DNA from: Stutzerimonas stutzeri
Lineage (GTDB): Bacteria; Pseudomonadota; Gammaproteobacteria; Pseudomonadales; Pseudomonadaceae
Assembly (NCBI GenBank): GCA_002345575.1
Contig: DDVX01000018.1
Location: 62,001 to 126,000, forward strand
DNA length: 64,000 bases
Direction of reading: 5' to 3'
Shown: positions 1-8,165 of the stretch, piece after piece
How positions within the stretch are numbered: the first letter of the stretch is position 1
How the letters are laid out: each line of letters begins with the position of its first letter
Notes under the pieces: model-generated
Told to the model about the DNA's origin: nothing
What the model saw: only the letters and a program-made list of their open reading frames with translations
Database searches by the model: none
Program-made: the position numbers and the translations under genes

Positions 1-2335
1 CTTCGAAGATGACCACATCGTCACGCAGCACACGGATCGGACGGTTGCGATGCACCATGCCTTCGAGAACCATACAGCCCGCAACGGCACCGAACTTCGG
101 AGAACGGAATACGTCACGCACTTCTGCGATACCGAGGATGTTCTCGCGAACATCGCTACCGAGCATGCCGGTCAGCGCTTTCTTGACGTCTTCGATGATG
201 TCGTAGATCACGTTGTAGTAACGCAGATCCAGACCTTCCTGCTCAACGATCTTGCGCGCGCCTGCATCGGCCCGCACGTTGAAGCCGAACAGCACTGCAT
301 TGGAGGCCAGCGCCAGGTTGGCATCGCTCTCGGTGATACCACCGACACCGCCACCGATAACGCGCACCTGCACTTCATCGTTACCCAGGCCACTGAGCGA
401 GCCTTGCAGCGCTTCGAGGGAACCACGGACATCGGATTTGAGGACGATATTGAGCGTCTTCTTCTCTTCCTGCCCCATGTTCTCGAAGATGTTTTCCAGC
501 TTGCCGGCATGGGCGCGAGCCAATTTGACTTCGCGGAACTTGCCCTGACGGAAGAGCGCCACTTCACGCGCTTTCTTCTCGTCACTCAGTACGCTGAGTT
601 CGTCACCGGCTTCAGGCGTACCATCCAGACCAAGAATCTCCACCGGAATCGATGGACCTGCTTCCTTGATGCTTTTGCCGTTCTCGTCGAGCATCGCGCG
701 GATGCGGCCAAAGGTCGATCCGACAAGCGCCATATCGCCTTGACGCAGCGTGCCTTCCTGAACCAGGACGGTCGCCACCGGGCCACGCCCCTTGTCCAGA
801 CGCGACTCGACTACCACACCACGGCCAGGCGCCGAAGGCGTGGCAGTAAGTTCAAGCAGTTCAGCCTGTAGCAGTACGGCTTCAAGCAATTCGTCGACAC
901 CGGTACCCATTTTCGCCGATACCGACACAAACGGAGTATCGCCGCCCCACTCTTCGGGGATCACGTCGAGCGCGGCCAGGCCGTTCTTGATGTTGTCCGG
1001 ATTGGCGTCCGGCTTGTCGATCTTGTTCACCGCAACCACGATCGGAACGCCAGCAGCTTTCGCATGCTGAACGGCTTCCTGGGTCTGCGGCATCACGCCA
1101 TCGTCGGCAGCAACCACCAGAATGACGATATCGGTCGCCTTGGCACCACGGGCACGCATGGCAGTAAAGGCCGCGTGACCAGGGGTGTCGAGGAAGGTAA
1201 CCATGCCGCGCTCGGTTTCCACATGGTAGGCACCGATATGCTGGGTGATACCGCCAGCCTCACCAGTGGCAACCTTGGCGCGACGGATGTAGTCGAGCAG
1301 CGAGGTCTTGCCGTGGTCAACGTGACCCATGACGGTAACGACCGGAGCGCGGGTAATGGCCTCGCCTTCGTACTTGAGCAATTCTGCCAGCTGCTCTTCC
1401 AGGGCGTTGTCGCTGACCAGCTTGACCTTGTGGCCCAGCTCTTCGGCGATCAGCTGGGCAGTTTCCTGGTCCAGCACCTGATTGATGGTCACCGGGGTAC
1501 CCATCTTGAACATGAACTTGATGACTTCAGCGGCCTTGACCGACATCTGCTGCGCCAGATCGGCAACAGAAATGGTCTCGCCGATAGCCACTTCGCGAAC
1601 GATTGGGCCGCTCGGGCTCTGGAAGCCATGCGCATTGCGCTTCTTCAACTTGGACTTGCCGCGCCCGCCACGACGGAAGCTGTCGGCGTCGTCATCACCG
1701 CTGCGCACCGCACGCGACAAAGGCGCCTTGGCTTTGGCCGCAGGACGCTGCTGAGCCTGCTTGCGATCACGACGCTCATCGTCATCGCTGCGCGCCTTCT
1801 CGGTGCGACGCGGCTCTTCCTTCTTGCGCTCGTCGACGGGAGCAGCGGCTGCAACCGGAGCTTCCTGCGCAGGGACCGGAGCGACAACAGGTGATCCGAC
1901 CCGCGCCTCCAGCTCAGCCTGCGCCTTGCTACGCGCTTCAGCCTCAGCCTGCTGGCGAGCAGCCTCTTCGCTCTTCTGACGCGCAGCCTCTTCGGCGGCG
2001 CGCTGTGCTTCCAGCTCGCGTTGCTTCTCGGCCTCAATTTCCTCCGGGCTACGCTTGACGAAGGTTTTCTTCTTACGAACCTCGACGCTGATAGTCTTGC
2101 TACCAGCCACCTTCAGCTTGGTGGTCGTCTTGCGCTGCAAGGTAATCTTGCGCGGCTCATCCACCTTGGCGCCGTGGCTGCCTTTCAGGTGCGCCAACAG
2201 GGCGTGCTTTTCATTATCGGTCACTACTTGCTCGGCGCTGGTGTGCGGCAGTCCTGCCTCACGCATCTGCTGCAGCAGTCGCTCGACCGGTGTGTCGACC
2301 ACCTGGGCCAGTTCTTTCACCGTGACTTGCGTCAT
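1..2335 (-). CDS. infB: Translation initiation factor IF-2 (3' end outside window)
   Basis: IF-2 is the GTPase that brings initiator tRNA to the 30S subunit. The reading frame starts with ATG at 2335 (MTQVTVKELAQVV) and stays open to the window edge, giving about 778 codons; the family is about 840 aa in Pseudomonas, so roughly 60 C-terminal residues are missing. After the N-terminal IF2_N domain comes a long Glu/Arg/Ala-rich linker, then the G domain with GHVDHGKT near residue 336, DTPGH and NKID. The gene follows nusA by 28 bp in the conserved rimP-nusA-infB operon. Nothing looks damaged; the truncation is only the window border. Confidence 0.97.
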   Translation of the reverse strand, partial: MTQVTVKELAQVVDTPVERLLQQMREAGLPHTSAEQVVTDNEKHALLAHLKGSHGAKVDEPRKITLQRKTTTKLKVAGSKTISVEVRKKKTFVKRSPEEIEAEKQRELEAQRAAEEAARQKSEEAARQQAEAEARSKAQAELEARVGSPVVAPVPAQEAPVAAAAPVDERKKEEPRRTEKARSDDDERRDRKQAQQRPAAKAKAPLSRAVRSGDDDADSFRRGGRGKSKLKKRNAHGFQSPSGPIVREVAIGETISVADLAQQMSVKAAEVIKFMFKMGTPVTINQVLDQETAQLIAEELGHKVKLVSDNALEEQLAELLKYEGEAITRAPVVTVMGHVDHGKTSLLDYIRRAKVATGEAGGITQHIGAYHVETERGMVTFLDTPGHAAFTAMRARGAKATDIVILVVAADDGVMPQTQEAVQHAKAAGVPIVVAVNKIDKPDANPDNIKNGLAALDVIPEEWGGDTPFVSVSAKMGTGVDELLEAVLLQAELLELTATPSAPGRGVVVESRLDKGRGPVATVLVQEGTLRQGDMALVGSTFGRIRAMLDENGKSIKEAGPSIPVEILGLDGTPEAGDELSVLSDEKKAREVALFRQGKFREVKLARAHAGKLENIFENMGQEEKKTLNIVLKSDVRGSLEALQGSLSGLGNDEVQVRVIGGGVGGITESDANLALASNAVLFGFNVRADAGARKIVEQEGLDLRYYNVIYDIIEDVKKALTGMLGSDVRENILGIAEVRDVFRSPKFGAVAGCMVLEGMVHRNRPIRVLRDDVVIFE

Positions 2336-2363
2336 GCATCTCTCTCCTCAGGCCGCTAATTAC

Positions 2364-3845
2364 TTACTCGAACCAATGGGCTCGGGCGGCCATGATCAGC
2401 TTGCCGGCACGTTCTTCATCGATGCCGTCTATGTCGAGCAGGTCGTCAATCGACTGCTCGGCCAGGTCTTCGCGGGTGATAACACCCCGCACTGCCAACT
2501 CGACCGCCAGTTCTTTGTCCATGCCTTCCAGCGCGAGCAAATCCTCGGCCGGCTGAGCATCTGCCAGTTTTTCTTCCGTCGCGATAGCCTTGGTCAGCAG
2601 GCGATCCTTGGCACGGGTACGTAGCTCATTGACGATGTCATCGTCGAAGCCATCAATGCCGAGCATTTCCTCCAGAGGGACGTAGGCAATTTCTTCGAGG
2701 GAAGTGAAACCTTCCTCGACCAGTATTTGTGCCAGTTCTTCATCGACATCCAGCTCTTCAATGAAATTGCGCAGGATGTCGCCCGTTTCCTCCTGCTGCT
2801 TGGCCTGGATGTCGTCCTCGGTCATCACGTTCAGCGTCCAGCCAGTCAGTTGACTGGCCAGTCGCACGTTCTGGCCGCCACGGCCGATGGCCTGGGCCAG
2901 ATTGTCTTCGCCAACGGCGATGTCCATGGCATGGGCGTCCTCATCGACGATGATGGCAGCCACCTCAGCGGGTGCCATGGCGTTGATGACGAACTGCGCC
3001 GGGTTCTCGTCCCAGAGGACAATATCGACACGCTCGCCACCAATCTCACCCGAAACCGCCTGCACACGCGAACCACGCATACCGATACAGGCGCCTTGCG
3101 GGTCGATGCGCTTGTCCTTGGAGCGAACCGCGATCTTGGCCCGCGAGCCAGGGTCACGCGATGCGCCCATCACCTCGATCAACTCTTCGGCGATCTCCGG
3201 CACTTCGATGCGGAACAGCTCGATAAGCATCTGCGGCGCTGTACGCGACAGGATCAATTGCGGACCACGATTCTCGGTGCGAATGTCCTTGAGCAGCGCA
3301 CGCACGCGGGCACCGACGCGGAAGGTTTCGCGAGCGATGATGTCCTCGCGCGCCAGTAGCGCCTCGGCATTGTTGCCTAGGTCGACGATCACGCTGTCGC
3401 GGGTGACCTTCTTGACCGTACCGGAAATGATCTCGCCCAGACGATCGCGATAGGCCTCGACGACCTGAGCGCGCTCGGCCTCGCGCACTTTCTGCACGAT
3501 GACCTGCTTGGCAGTCTGGGCAGCGATACGACCGAACTCGATGGAGTCGACCTTGACTTCAAGTACGTCGCCAACTTTGGCGTCGGCTTCGCGAGCCTGT
3601 TCCATATCGACCGTTAACTGATGTGCCGGATCATCGAAGTGTTCTTCTTCGACCACAGTCCAGCGACGGAACGTCTCGTAACTGCCGTTCTGTCGGTTGA
3701 TTTCTACACGCAGGTCAACTTCGTCTTCGAAACGCTTCTTGGTAGCCGTGGCCAAAGCCAGCTCCAGAGCCTCGAAGATCACACCGGCCGGTACGCCTTT
3801 TTCATTGGATACCGACTCTACAACCAGCAGTACTTCTTTACTCAT
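2364..3845 (-). CDS. nusA: Transcription termination/antitermination protein NusA
   Basis: NusA binds RNA polymerase and nascent RNA and modulates pausing, termination and antitermination. The product from ATG 3845 (MSKEVLLVVESVSNEKGV) is 493 aa, the usual Pseudomonas length. The order visible is an N-terminal polymerase-binding domain, an S1 domain, two KH domains (GMRGSRVQAV and IGRGGQNVRLA are the KH loops) and two acidic C-terminal repeats (DEELAQIL, LLALEGMDKELA). An in-frame upstream start at 3866 is possible, but MSKEVLL is the conserved family start. It lies between rimP and infB. Confidence 0.97.
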   Translation of the reverse strand: MSKEVLLVVESVSNEKGVPAGVIFEALELALATATKKRFEDEVDLRVEINRQNGSYETFRRWTVVEEEHFDDPAHQLTVDMEQAREADAKVGDVLEVKVDSIEFGRIAAQTAKQVIVQKVREAERAQVVEAYRDRLGEIISGTVKKVTRDSVIVDLGNNAEALLAREDIIARETFRVGARVRALLKDIRTENRGPQLILSRTAPQMLIELFRIEVPEIAEELIEVMGASRDPGSRAKIAVRSKDKRIDPQGACIGMRGSRVQAVSGEIGGERVDIVLWDENPAQFVINAMAPAEVAAIIVDEDAHAMDIAVGEDNLAQAIGRGGQNVRLASQLTGWTLNVMTEDDIQAKQQEETGDILRNFIEELDVDEELAQILVEEGFTSLEEIAYVPLEEMLGIDGFDDDIVNELRTRAKDRLLTKAIATEEKLADAQPAEDLLALEGMDKELAVELAVRGVITREDLAEQSIDDLLDIDGIDEERAGKLIMAARAHWFE

Positions 3846-3893
3846 CGTACGCCTCGCCTTTCGCAATCCATTGGGGTCCGCGGGAACCGCGTT

Positions 3894-4352
3894 TCACTCA
3901 AAACGGGGAACAATATTTGCCTTGTCGATCATATCGACCGGCAACAGATACTCGTGATCATCAACCAGCACCACCACATCCTGCTCTTCCACCCCGCGGA
4001 GAAGACCCTGGAAATTTCGCCGGCCTTCAAAAGGCGAGCGCAGTTTTATCTTGACCTGTTCGCCCACGCTCGCAGCGTACTGCTCAAGCGTGAACAGCGG
4101 CCGATCCAGCCCAGGCGAAGAAACCTCAAGGGTGTAATCGCTGCTGATGGGATCTTCAACGTCGAGAACACCGCTGAGCTGGCGACTGACCTTTTCACAG
4201 TCATCGACAAGAATTCCGCTGGAATGATCGATATACACCCTCAGCAAGGAATGCTTACCCTGTGAAAGGAATTCGATCCCCCAGCATTGATAGCCCAGCG
4301 CTTCAACCACTGGGGCCAGCAAGGCGTGCAACTGTTCTAGCTTGCTCGACAT
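3894..4352 (-). CDS. rimP: Ribosome maturation factor RimP
   Basis: RimP helps 30S subunit maturation. The 152-aa product begins MSSKLEQLHALLAPVVEALG and contains the family signature GIEFLSQGKHSLLRVYID and EVSSPGLDRPLFT. It is the first protein gene of the rimP-nusA-infB operon, downstream of tRNA-fMet as in E. coli metY-rimP-nusA-infB. A terminator-like hairpin (4383-4403) stands just upstream and could control read-through into the operon. Confidence 0.96.
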   Translation of the reverse strand: MSSKLEQLHALLAPVVEALGYQCWGIEFLSQGKHSLLRVYIDHSSGILVDDCEKVSRQLSGVLDVEDPISSDYTLEVSSPGLDRPLFTLEQYAASVGEQVKIKLRSPFEGRRNFQGLLRGVEEQDVVVLVDDHEYLLPVDMIDKANIVPRFE

Positions 4353-4382
4353 CGAAGTCCCTCGCGCATGCTGTACAAATGA

Positions 4383-4403
4383 AAAATGGGCGAAACGCCC
4401 ATC
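4383..4403 (-). terminator. Hairpin with T-run upstream of rimP
   Basis: Read on the minus strand, ATGGGCG and CGCCCAT form a 7-bp stem with a TTT loop followed by five T. It lies about 30 bp before rimP. It can terminate transcription from the tRNA-fMet side or act as a leader attenuator for rimP-nusA-infB; the sequence alone does not decide which. Confidence 0.6.
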
Positions 4404-4448
4404 CCTATTGATCGCCTGTAAATGCCGGCGACCTGGCTAGAAGCTAAT

Positions 4449-4470
4449 AAAAAGCCCCTCTATAGGGGCC
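4449..4470 (-). terminator. Rho-independent terminator after tRNA-fMet
   Basis: On the minus strand GCCCCT/AGGGGC pair into a hairpin followed by a run of five T, directly after the tRNA-fMet 3' end. It is one of two terminator-like hairpins between this tRNA and rimP. Confidence 0.75.
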
Positions 4471-4479
4471 TTTATCAAC

Positions 4480-4556
<77 letters not shown>

Positions 4557-4615
4557 ACAAACTGGGCACGAATTATACAATCGCACCACACACAGGTCAA
4601 TCAAAACGCTGAAAC

Positions 4616-4640
4616 AAGAAAGCCCGCTATTGCGGGCCTG
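4616..4640 (-). terminator. Hairpin after tRNA-Leu
   Basis: On the minus strand GCCCGC/GCGGGC form a 6-bp stem with a 4-nt loop, followed by a T-rich tract (TTTCTT), just after the tRNA-Leu 3' end. It probably ends the tRNA-Leu transcript or aids processing. Confidence 0.6.
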
Positions 4641-4646
4641 CTTGTA

Positions 4647-4732
4647 TGGTACCGAGGAGGGGACTCGAACCCCTACAGCCTATGGCCACTACCACCTCAA
4701 GGTAGCGTGTCTACCAATTCCACCACCTCGGC
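4647..4732 (-). tRNA. leuU: tRNA-Leu (GAG)
   Basis: An 86-nt class II tRNA with a long variable arm, starting GCCGAGGTGGTGGAATTGGT and ending with encoded ACCA. The anticodon loop reads CTTGAGG, giving anticodon GAG. It closely resembles E. coli tRNA-Leu(GAG). It sits just downstream of secG, the same arrangement as in other Pseudomonas. Confidence 0.95.
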
Positions 4733-4743
4733 AAAACTCTTGC

Positions 4744-5127
4744 TTACTGCCCCTTTTCAACCTGAGGAATGTCACCTGCAGAGCCCGCGGACGGAGCAGA
4801 CTCCAGAACAGGCACATCCTCAACAGCTGTCTTGCTGACCGGGATCTCAAGAACCGCCGGATCAGGCAAACCTGCATTGGACAGCATTCCTGCCTGCTGG
4901 GTGGCGAAGTAAGCCAAACCCAAGCTGGTCACGAAAAAAACGCCAGCCAGTATAGCAGTAAAACGACTAAGAAAGGTAGTAGAACCCTGACTTCCGAATA
5001 CGGTTGCCGAAGCACCCGAACCGAAGGAAGCGCCCGCATCTGCGCCTTTACCCTGCTGCAGCAGAACCAGCACAACCAGAGCAAGGGCAACCAGCAGATG
5101 CACCACAATCACAACAGTCTGCAACAT
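4744..5127 (-). CDS. secG: Preprotein translocase subunit SecG
   Basis: SecG is the small inner-membrane subunit that supports SecYE-dependent export. The 127-aa product starts MLQTVVIVVHLLVALALVVL, has a first membrane helix at about residues 3-22, the conserved QQGKGADAGASFGSGAS loop, a second helix around residues 50-70, and a Pro/Ala/Glu-rich C-terminal tail common in Pseudomonas. An upstream in-frame start would overlap tpiA; ATG 5127 fits the family and leaves only 4 bp after the tpiA stop. Confidence 0.95.
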   Translation of the reverse strand: MLQTVVIVVHLLVALALVVLVLLQQGKGADAGASFGSGASATVFGSQGSTTFLSRFTAILAGVFFVTSLGLAYFATQQAGMLSNAGLPDPAVLEIPVSKTAVEDVPVLESAPSAGSAGDIPQVEKGQ

Positions 5128-5131
5128 CTGA

Positions 5132-5887
5132 TCAGTTCCCTGCGGCGCGACAAATCGCACCGAAATCATTCGCTTTCAGAGAGGCGCCACCGATAAGCCC
5201 CCCATCGATATCCGCCATTGCAAAAAGCTCGGCAGCATTCTCCGCCTTTACACTGCCACCGTACAGAATACGCACGCCATCAGCGATACGCTCATCTTCA
5301 CGCGACAGCTGCTCACGAATGGCAGCATGTATTTCCTGCGCTTGCTGTGGCGTTGCGGTCAATCCGGAGCCGATAGCCCAGACCGGCTCATATGCCACAA
5401 CCGCCTTCTCGAAAGAGGCTATTCCGGCAACCGCCAGCACGCTGGCCAACTGACGCCCAACCACCTCAAGCGTTTGCCCTGCCTGACGCTGCTCCAGCGT
5501 TTCGCCAAGGCACAGCACCGGCATCATTCCGCACGCCAATGCCGCTTTGAACTTGCGACCTGTCATCTCGTCGCTCTCACCCAGAGTCAGGCGTCGCTCG
5601 GAATGACCAATCAATACCCACTCACATCCAGCATCAGCCAACTGGGAAGCAGACACTTCACCAGTCAGCGCAGCGAAACCAGACTCTGCTGCGCAGTCCT
5701 GAGCACCAACGGCGATTCGAGTATCCGCCAGCCCACTCACAACCTGCCCAACATGTACGCACGACGGGAAAACCACTGCCTCTACTGATGCAGGAAGCTC
5801 CTGCTGGCCGAGCGCCTTGATCAGCTCTGCGACGCTGGCGCGGGTACCGTTCATCTTCCAGTTACCAGCTACCAAGGGGCGACGCAT
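5132..5887 (-). CDS. tpiA: Triose-phosphate isomerase
   Basis: TpiA interconverts dihydroxyacetone phosphate and glyceraldehyde 3-phosphate in the cytoplasm. The 251-aa protein starts MRRPLVAGNWKMNG with the catalytic Lys in NWKMNG, the electrophilic His in IGHSERR and the catalytic Glu in AYEPVWAIG; the phosphate-binding ILYGGSVK loop is near the C-terminus. Length and motifs are normal. It lies between glmM and secG in the expected order. Confidence 0.98.
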   Translation of the reverse strand: MRRPLVAGNWKMNGTRASVAELIKALGQQELPASVEAVVFPSCVHVGQVVSGLADTRIAVGAQDCAAESGFAALTGEVSASQLADAGCEWVLIGHSERRLTLGESDEMTGRKFKAALACGMMPVLCLGETLEQRQAGQTLEVVGRQLASVLAVAGIASFEKAVVAYEPVWAIGSGLTATPQQAQEIHAAIREQLSREDERIADGVRILYGGSVKAENAAELFAMADIDGGLIGGASLKANDFGAICRAAGN

Positions 5888-5953
5888 GCTTTACCTCGTC
5901 GATCAAAGTGGGCGCAGATGGTACTCAAGGAAAACCAACCTGGCAAGCGAGAA

Positions 5954-7291
5954 TCACGCACAAACTTCAGTAACCACTGCTGTCAGTTCTTCGGCATAGC
6001 TGCGCACCTGACTCTCATCGTCACCTTCGACCATAACCCGCACCAGCGGCTCGGTTCCCGACTTGCGCAGCAGCACCCGACCACGGCCAGCCATACGCTC
6101 GGTGACACTGTCACAGGCGGCCTGAACCTGCGGATCGGCAATCGGATCACGGTCACCAGCAAAGCGCACATTGATCAATACCTGGGGGAATTTCTTCCAG
6201 GCCAGACGCTCCTGCGCCAGGCTTTGCCCGCGGCGCTTGAGCGCCAGCAGAACCTGCAGCGCAGCAATGATTGCGTCACCCGTGGTCACATGTTGCGAGC
6301 AAACAATGTGCCCAGAGTTCTCGCCACCCAGCACCCAGTTTCGCTCCAGCATCTCGGCCATCACGTAGCGGTCACCCACCTTGGCGCGGACGAACGGAAT
6401 CTCTCGTTCTTTGAGTGCTAGCTCTAGCCCGAGGTTGCTCATTAAGGTACCGACAACGCCACCATCGAGACGACCTCGCTCCTGCAGATCAGTCGCGATT
6501 ACATAGAGCAGCTCGTCACCGTCGACCAGAGCCCCGGTGTGATCGACCATTACCACGCGGTCGCCATCGCCATCAAAGGCGATGCCGAGATCAGCACCGT
6601 GGTCGAGCACTGCCTTCTGTAGCAGTCCGGCGTGAGTTGAGCCGACGTCCGCGTTGATATTAAGGCCATCAGGGTGGGCGCCGATAATCACCACTTCGGC
6701 ACCCAACTCACGGAATACGCTGGGCGCCACCTTGTAGGTCGCGCCATGGGCGCAATCGATCACCAGCTTGAGGCCGGAAAAATCGGTACTGGTCGGCACG
6801 CTGCTCTTGCAAAACTCGATATAGCGCCCCGCCGCGTCGTTAATCCGCGAGGCCTTGCCCAACTGGGCAGATTCGACCACCGTCATCGGCGTATCGATCA
6901 GCTCCTCAATCATCAGCTCGACTTCATCGGGGAGCTTGGTGCCGCGCCCGGAAAAGAACTTGATGCCATTGTCATGATGCGGATTGTGCGAGGCACTGAT
7001 GACGATCCCCGCTTCGGCGTGGAAGGTGCGAGTCAGGTAGGCCACCGCAGGAGTCGGCATAGGGCCGAGCAGCGCAACGTCGGCGCCCGCAGCGGAAAGC
7101 CCAGCCTGCAACGCAGACTCGAACATATAGCCGGAGATGCGTGTGTCCTTACCGACTAGGATGCGGCACTTGCCCTGCTTACGAAAAGCCATCCCCGCTG
7201 CCCAGCCGAGCTTGAGCATGAAGTCAGGAGTAATTGGAAACTGCCCCACCTGTCCGCGGATGCCATCGGTTCCAAAGTATTTTTTGCTCAT
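5954..7291 (-). CDS. glmM: Phosphoglucosamine mutase
   Basis: GlmM converts glucosamine-6-phosphate to glucosamine-1-phosphate on the way to UDP-GlcNAc for peptidoglycan and LPS. The 445-aa product starts MSKKYFGTDGIRG, with the phosphoserine loop ISASHNPHHDNG near residue 100, the metal-binding DGDGDRV loop near residue 240, and the phosphate-binding RKSGTEPLVRVMVEG near the C-terminus. All catalytic elements are intact. It lies 8 bp after folP, so the two are likely co-transcribed. Confidence 0.98.
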   Translation of the reverse strand: MSKKYFGTDGIRGQVGQFPITPDFMLKLGWAAGMAFRKQGKCRILVGKDTRISGYMFESALQAGLSAAGADVALLGPMPTPAVAYLTRTFHAEAGIVISASHNPHHDNGIKFFSGRGTKLPDEVELMIEELIDTPMTVVESAQLGKASRINDAAGRYIEFCKSSVPTSTDFSGLKLVIDCAHGATYKVAPSVFRELGAEVVIIGAHPDGLNINADVGSTHAGLLQKAVLDHGADLGIAFDGDGDRVVMVDHTGALVDGDELLYVIATDLQERGRLDGGVVGTLMSNLGLELALKEREIPFVRAKVGDRYVMAEMLERNWVLGGENSGHIVCSQHVTTGDAIIAALQVLLALKRRGQSLAQERLAWKKFPQVLINVRFAGDRDPIADPQVQAACDSVTERMAGRGRVLLRKSGTEPLVRVMVEGDDESQVRSYAEELTAVVTEVCA

Positions 7292-7299
7292 GGGATTCC

Positions 7300-8151
7300 C
7301 TATTCTGCGGCCTGTACCGCAGCAATCATTCGGACTACATCAACCGTTTCAGCTACATCGTGCACCCGCACGATATGCGCGCCCTTGGCGACGGCCAGTG
7401 CCGCCAGCCCCAGGCCGCCATACAGGCGCTGCGCGACATCACGCCCCAGCGCCTGCCCGATCATACTTTTCCGTGAAACACCGACCAGCAACGGACGCCC
7501 CAGGGCGTGCAGGCGTTCCATGTGCTTGAACAGACTGAGGTTGTGCGAAAGGTTCTTGGCAAAGCCGAAGCCCGGATCGAGCACGATACGTTCTTGCGCA
7601 ATGCCCGCAGCGACACACACCGCAATGCGCTCGGCAAGAAAGTCGTAAACCGTTTCCGTAACATCGTCGTAGCGTGGGTCATCCTGCATGTCACCCGGCT
7701 CGCCGCGCATATGCATCAGGCATACCGGCAGCCCGCTATCAGCCACTGCGTCCAGCGCACCATCACGCGTAAGTGAGCGGACATCGTTGATCAACCCGGC
7801 ACCCAGCCGCGCGGACTCGCGCATAACCGCGGGTGTCGAGGTATCTACGGAAATGATTACATCGAGCTCACGCGCGATCGCATCTACCACAGGGGCGACA
7901 CGCTCCAGCTCCTCGGTAGGCGAAACAGCACGCGCGCCCGGACGCGTCGACTCGCCACCGACATCTATCAGAGTCGCGCCAGCCTCTACCATCGCAGCAG
8001 CATGGCGCAACGCAGCGTCGATGCCGTCATGCCTGCCACCGTCGGAGAACGAGTCTGGCGTTACGTTGAGAATGCCCATGACATGCGGGCGCGACAAATC
8101 AAGAACCCGACTGCCGCAGGGCAGTCGGGTTGGGTGCATCGTTTCAGTCAT
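7300..8151 (-). CDS. folP: Dihydropteroate synthase
   Basis: FolP condenses p-aminobenzoate with 6-hydroxymethyl-dihydropterin diphosphate in folate synthesis and is the sulfonamide target. The 283-aa product carries GILNVTPDSFSDGG, DVGGESTRPGA, the LDPGFGFAKN loop and GVSRKSMIG. It follows ftsH by 14 bp, as in E. coli and Pseudomonas. The exact start among the two nearby ATGs (MTETMHP) is uncertain by a few codons. Confidence 0.97.
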   Translation of the reverse strand: MTETMHPTRLPCGSRVLDLSRPHVMGILNVTPDSFSDGGRHDGIDAALRHAAAMVEAGATLIDVGGESTRPGARAVSPTEELERVAPVVDAIARELDVIISVDTSTPAVMRESARLGAGLINDVRSLTRDGALDAVADSGLPVCLMHMRGEPGDMQDDPRYDDVTETVYDFLAERIAVCVAAGIAQERIVLDPGFGFAKNLSHNLSLFKHMERLHALGRPLLVGVSRKSMIGQALGRDVAQRLYGGLGLAALAVAKGAHIVRVHDVAETVDVVRMIAAVQAAE

Positions 8152-8165
8152 TTTTAAGCCTGGGC

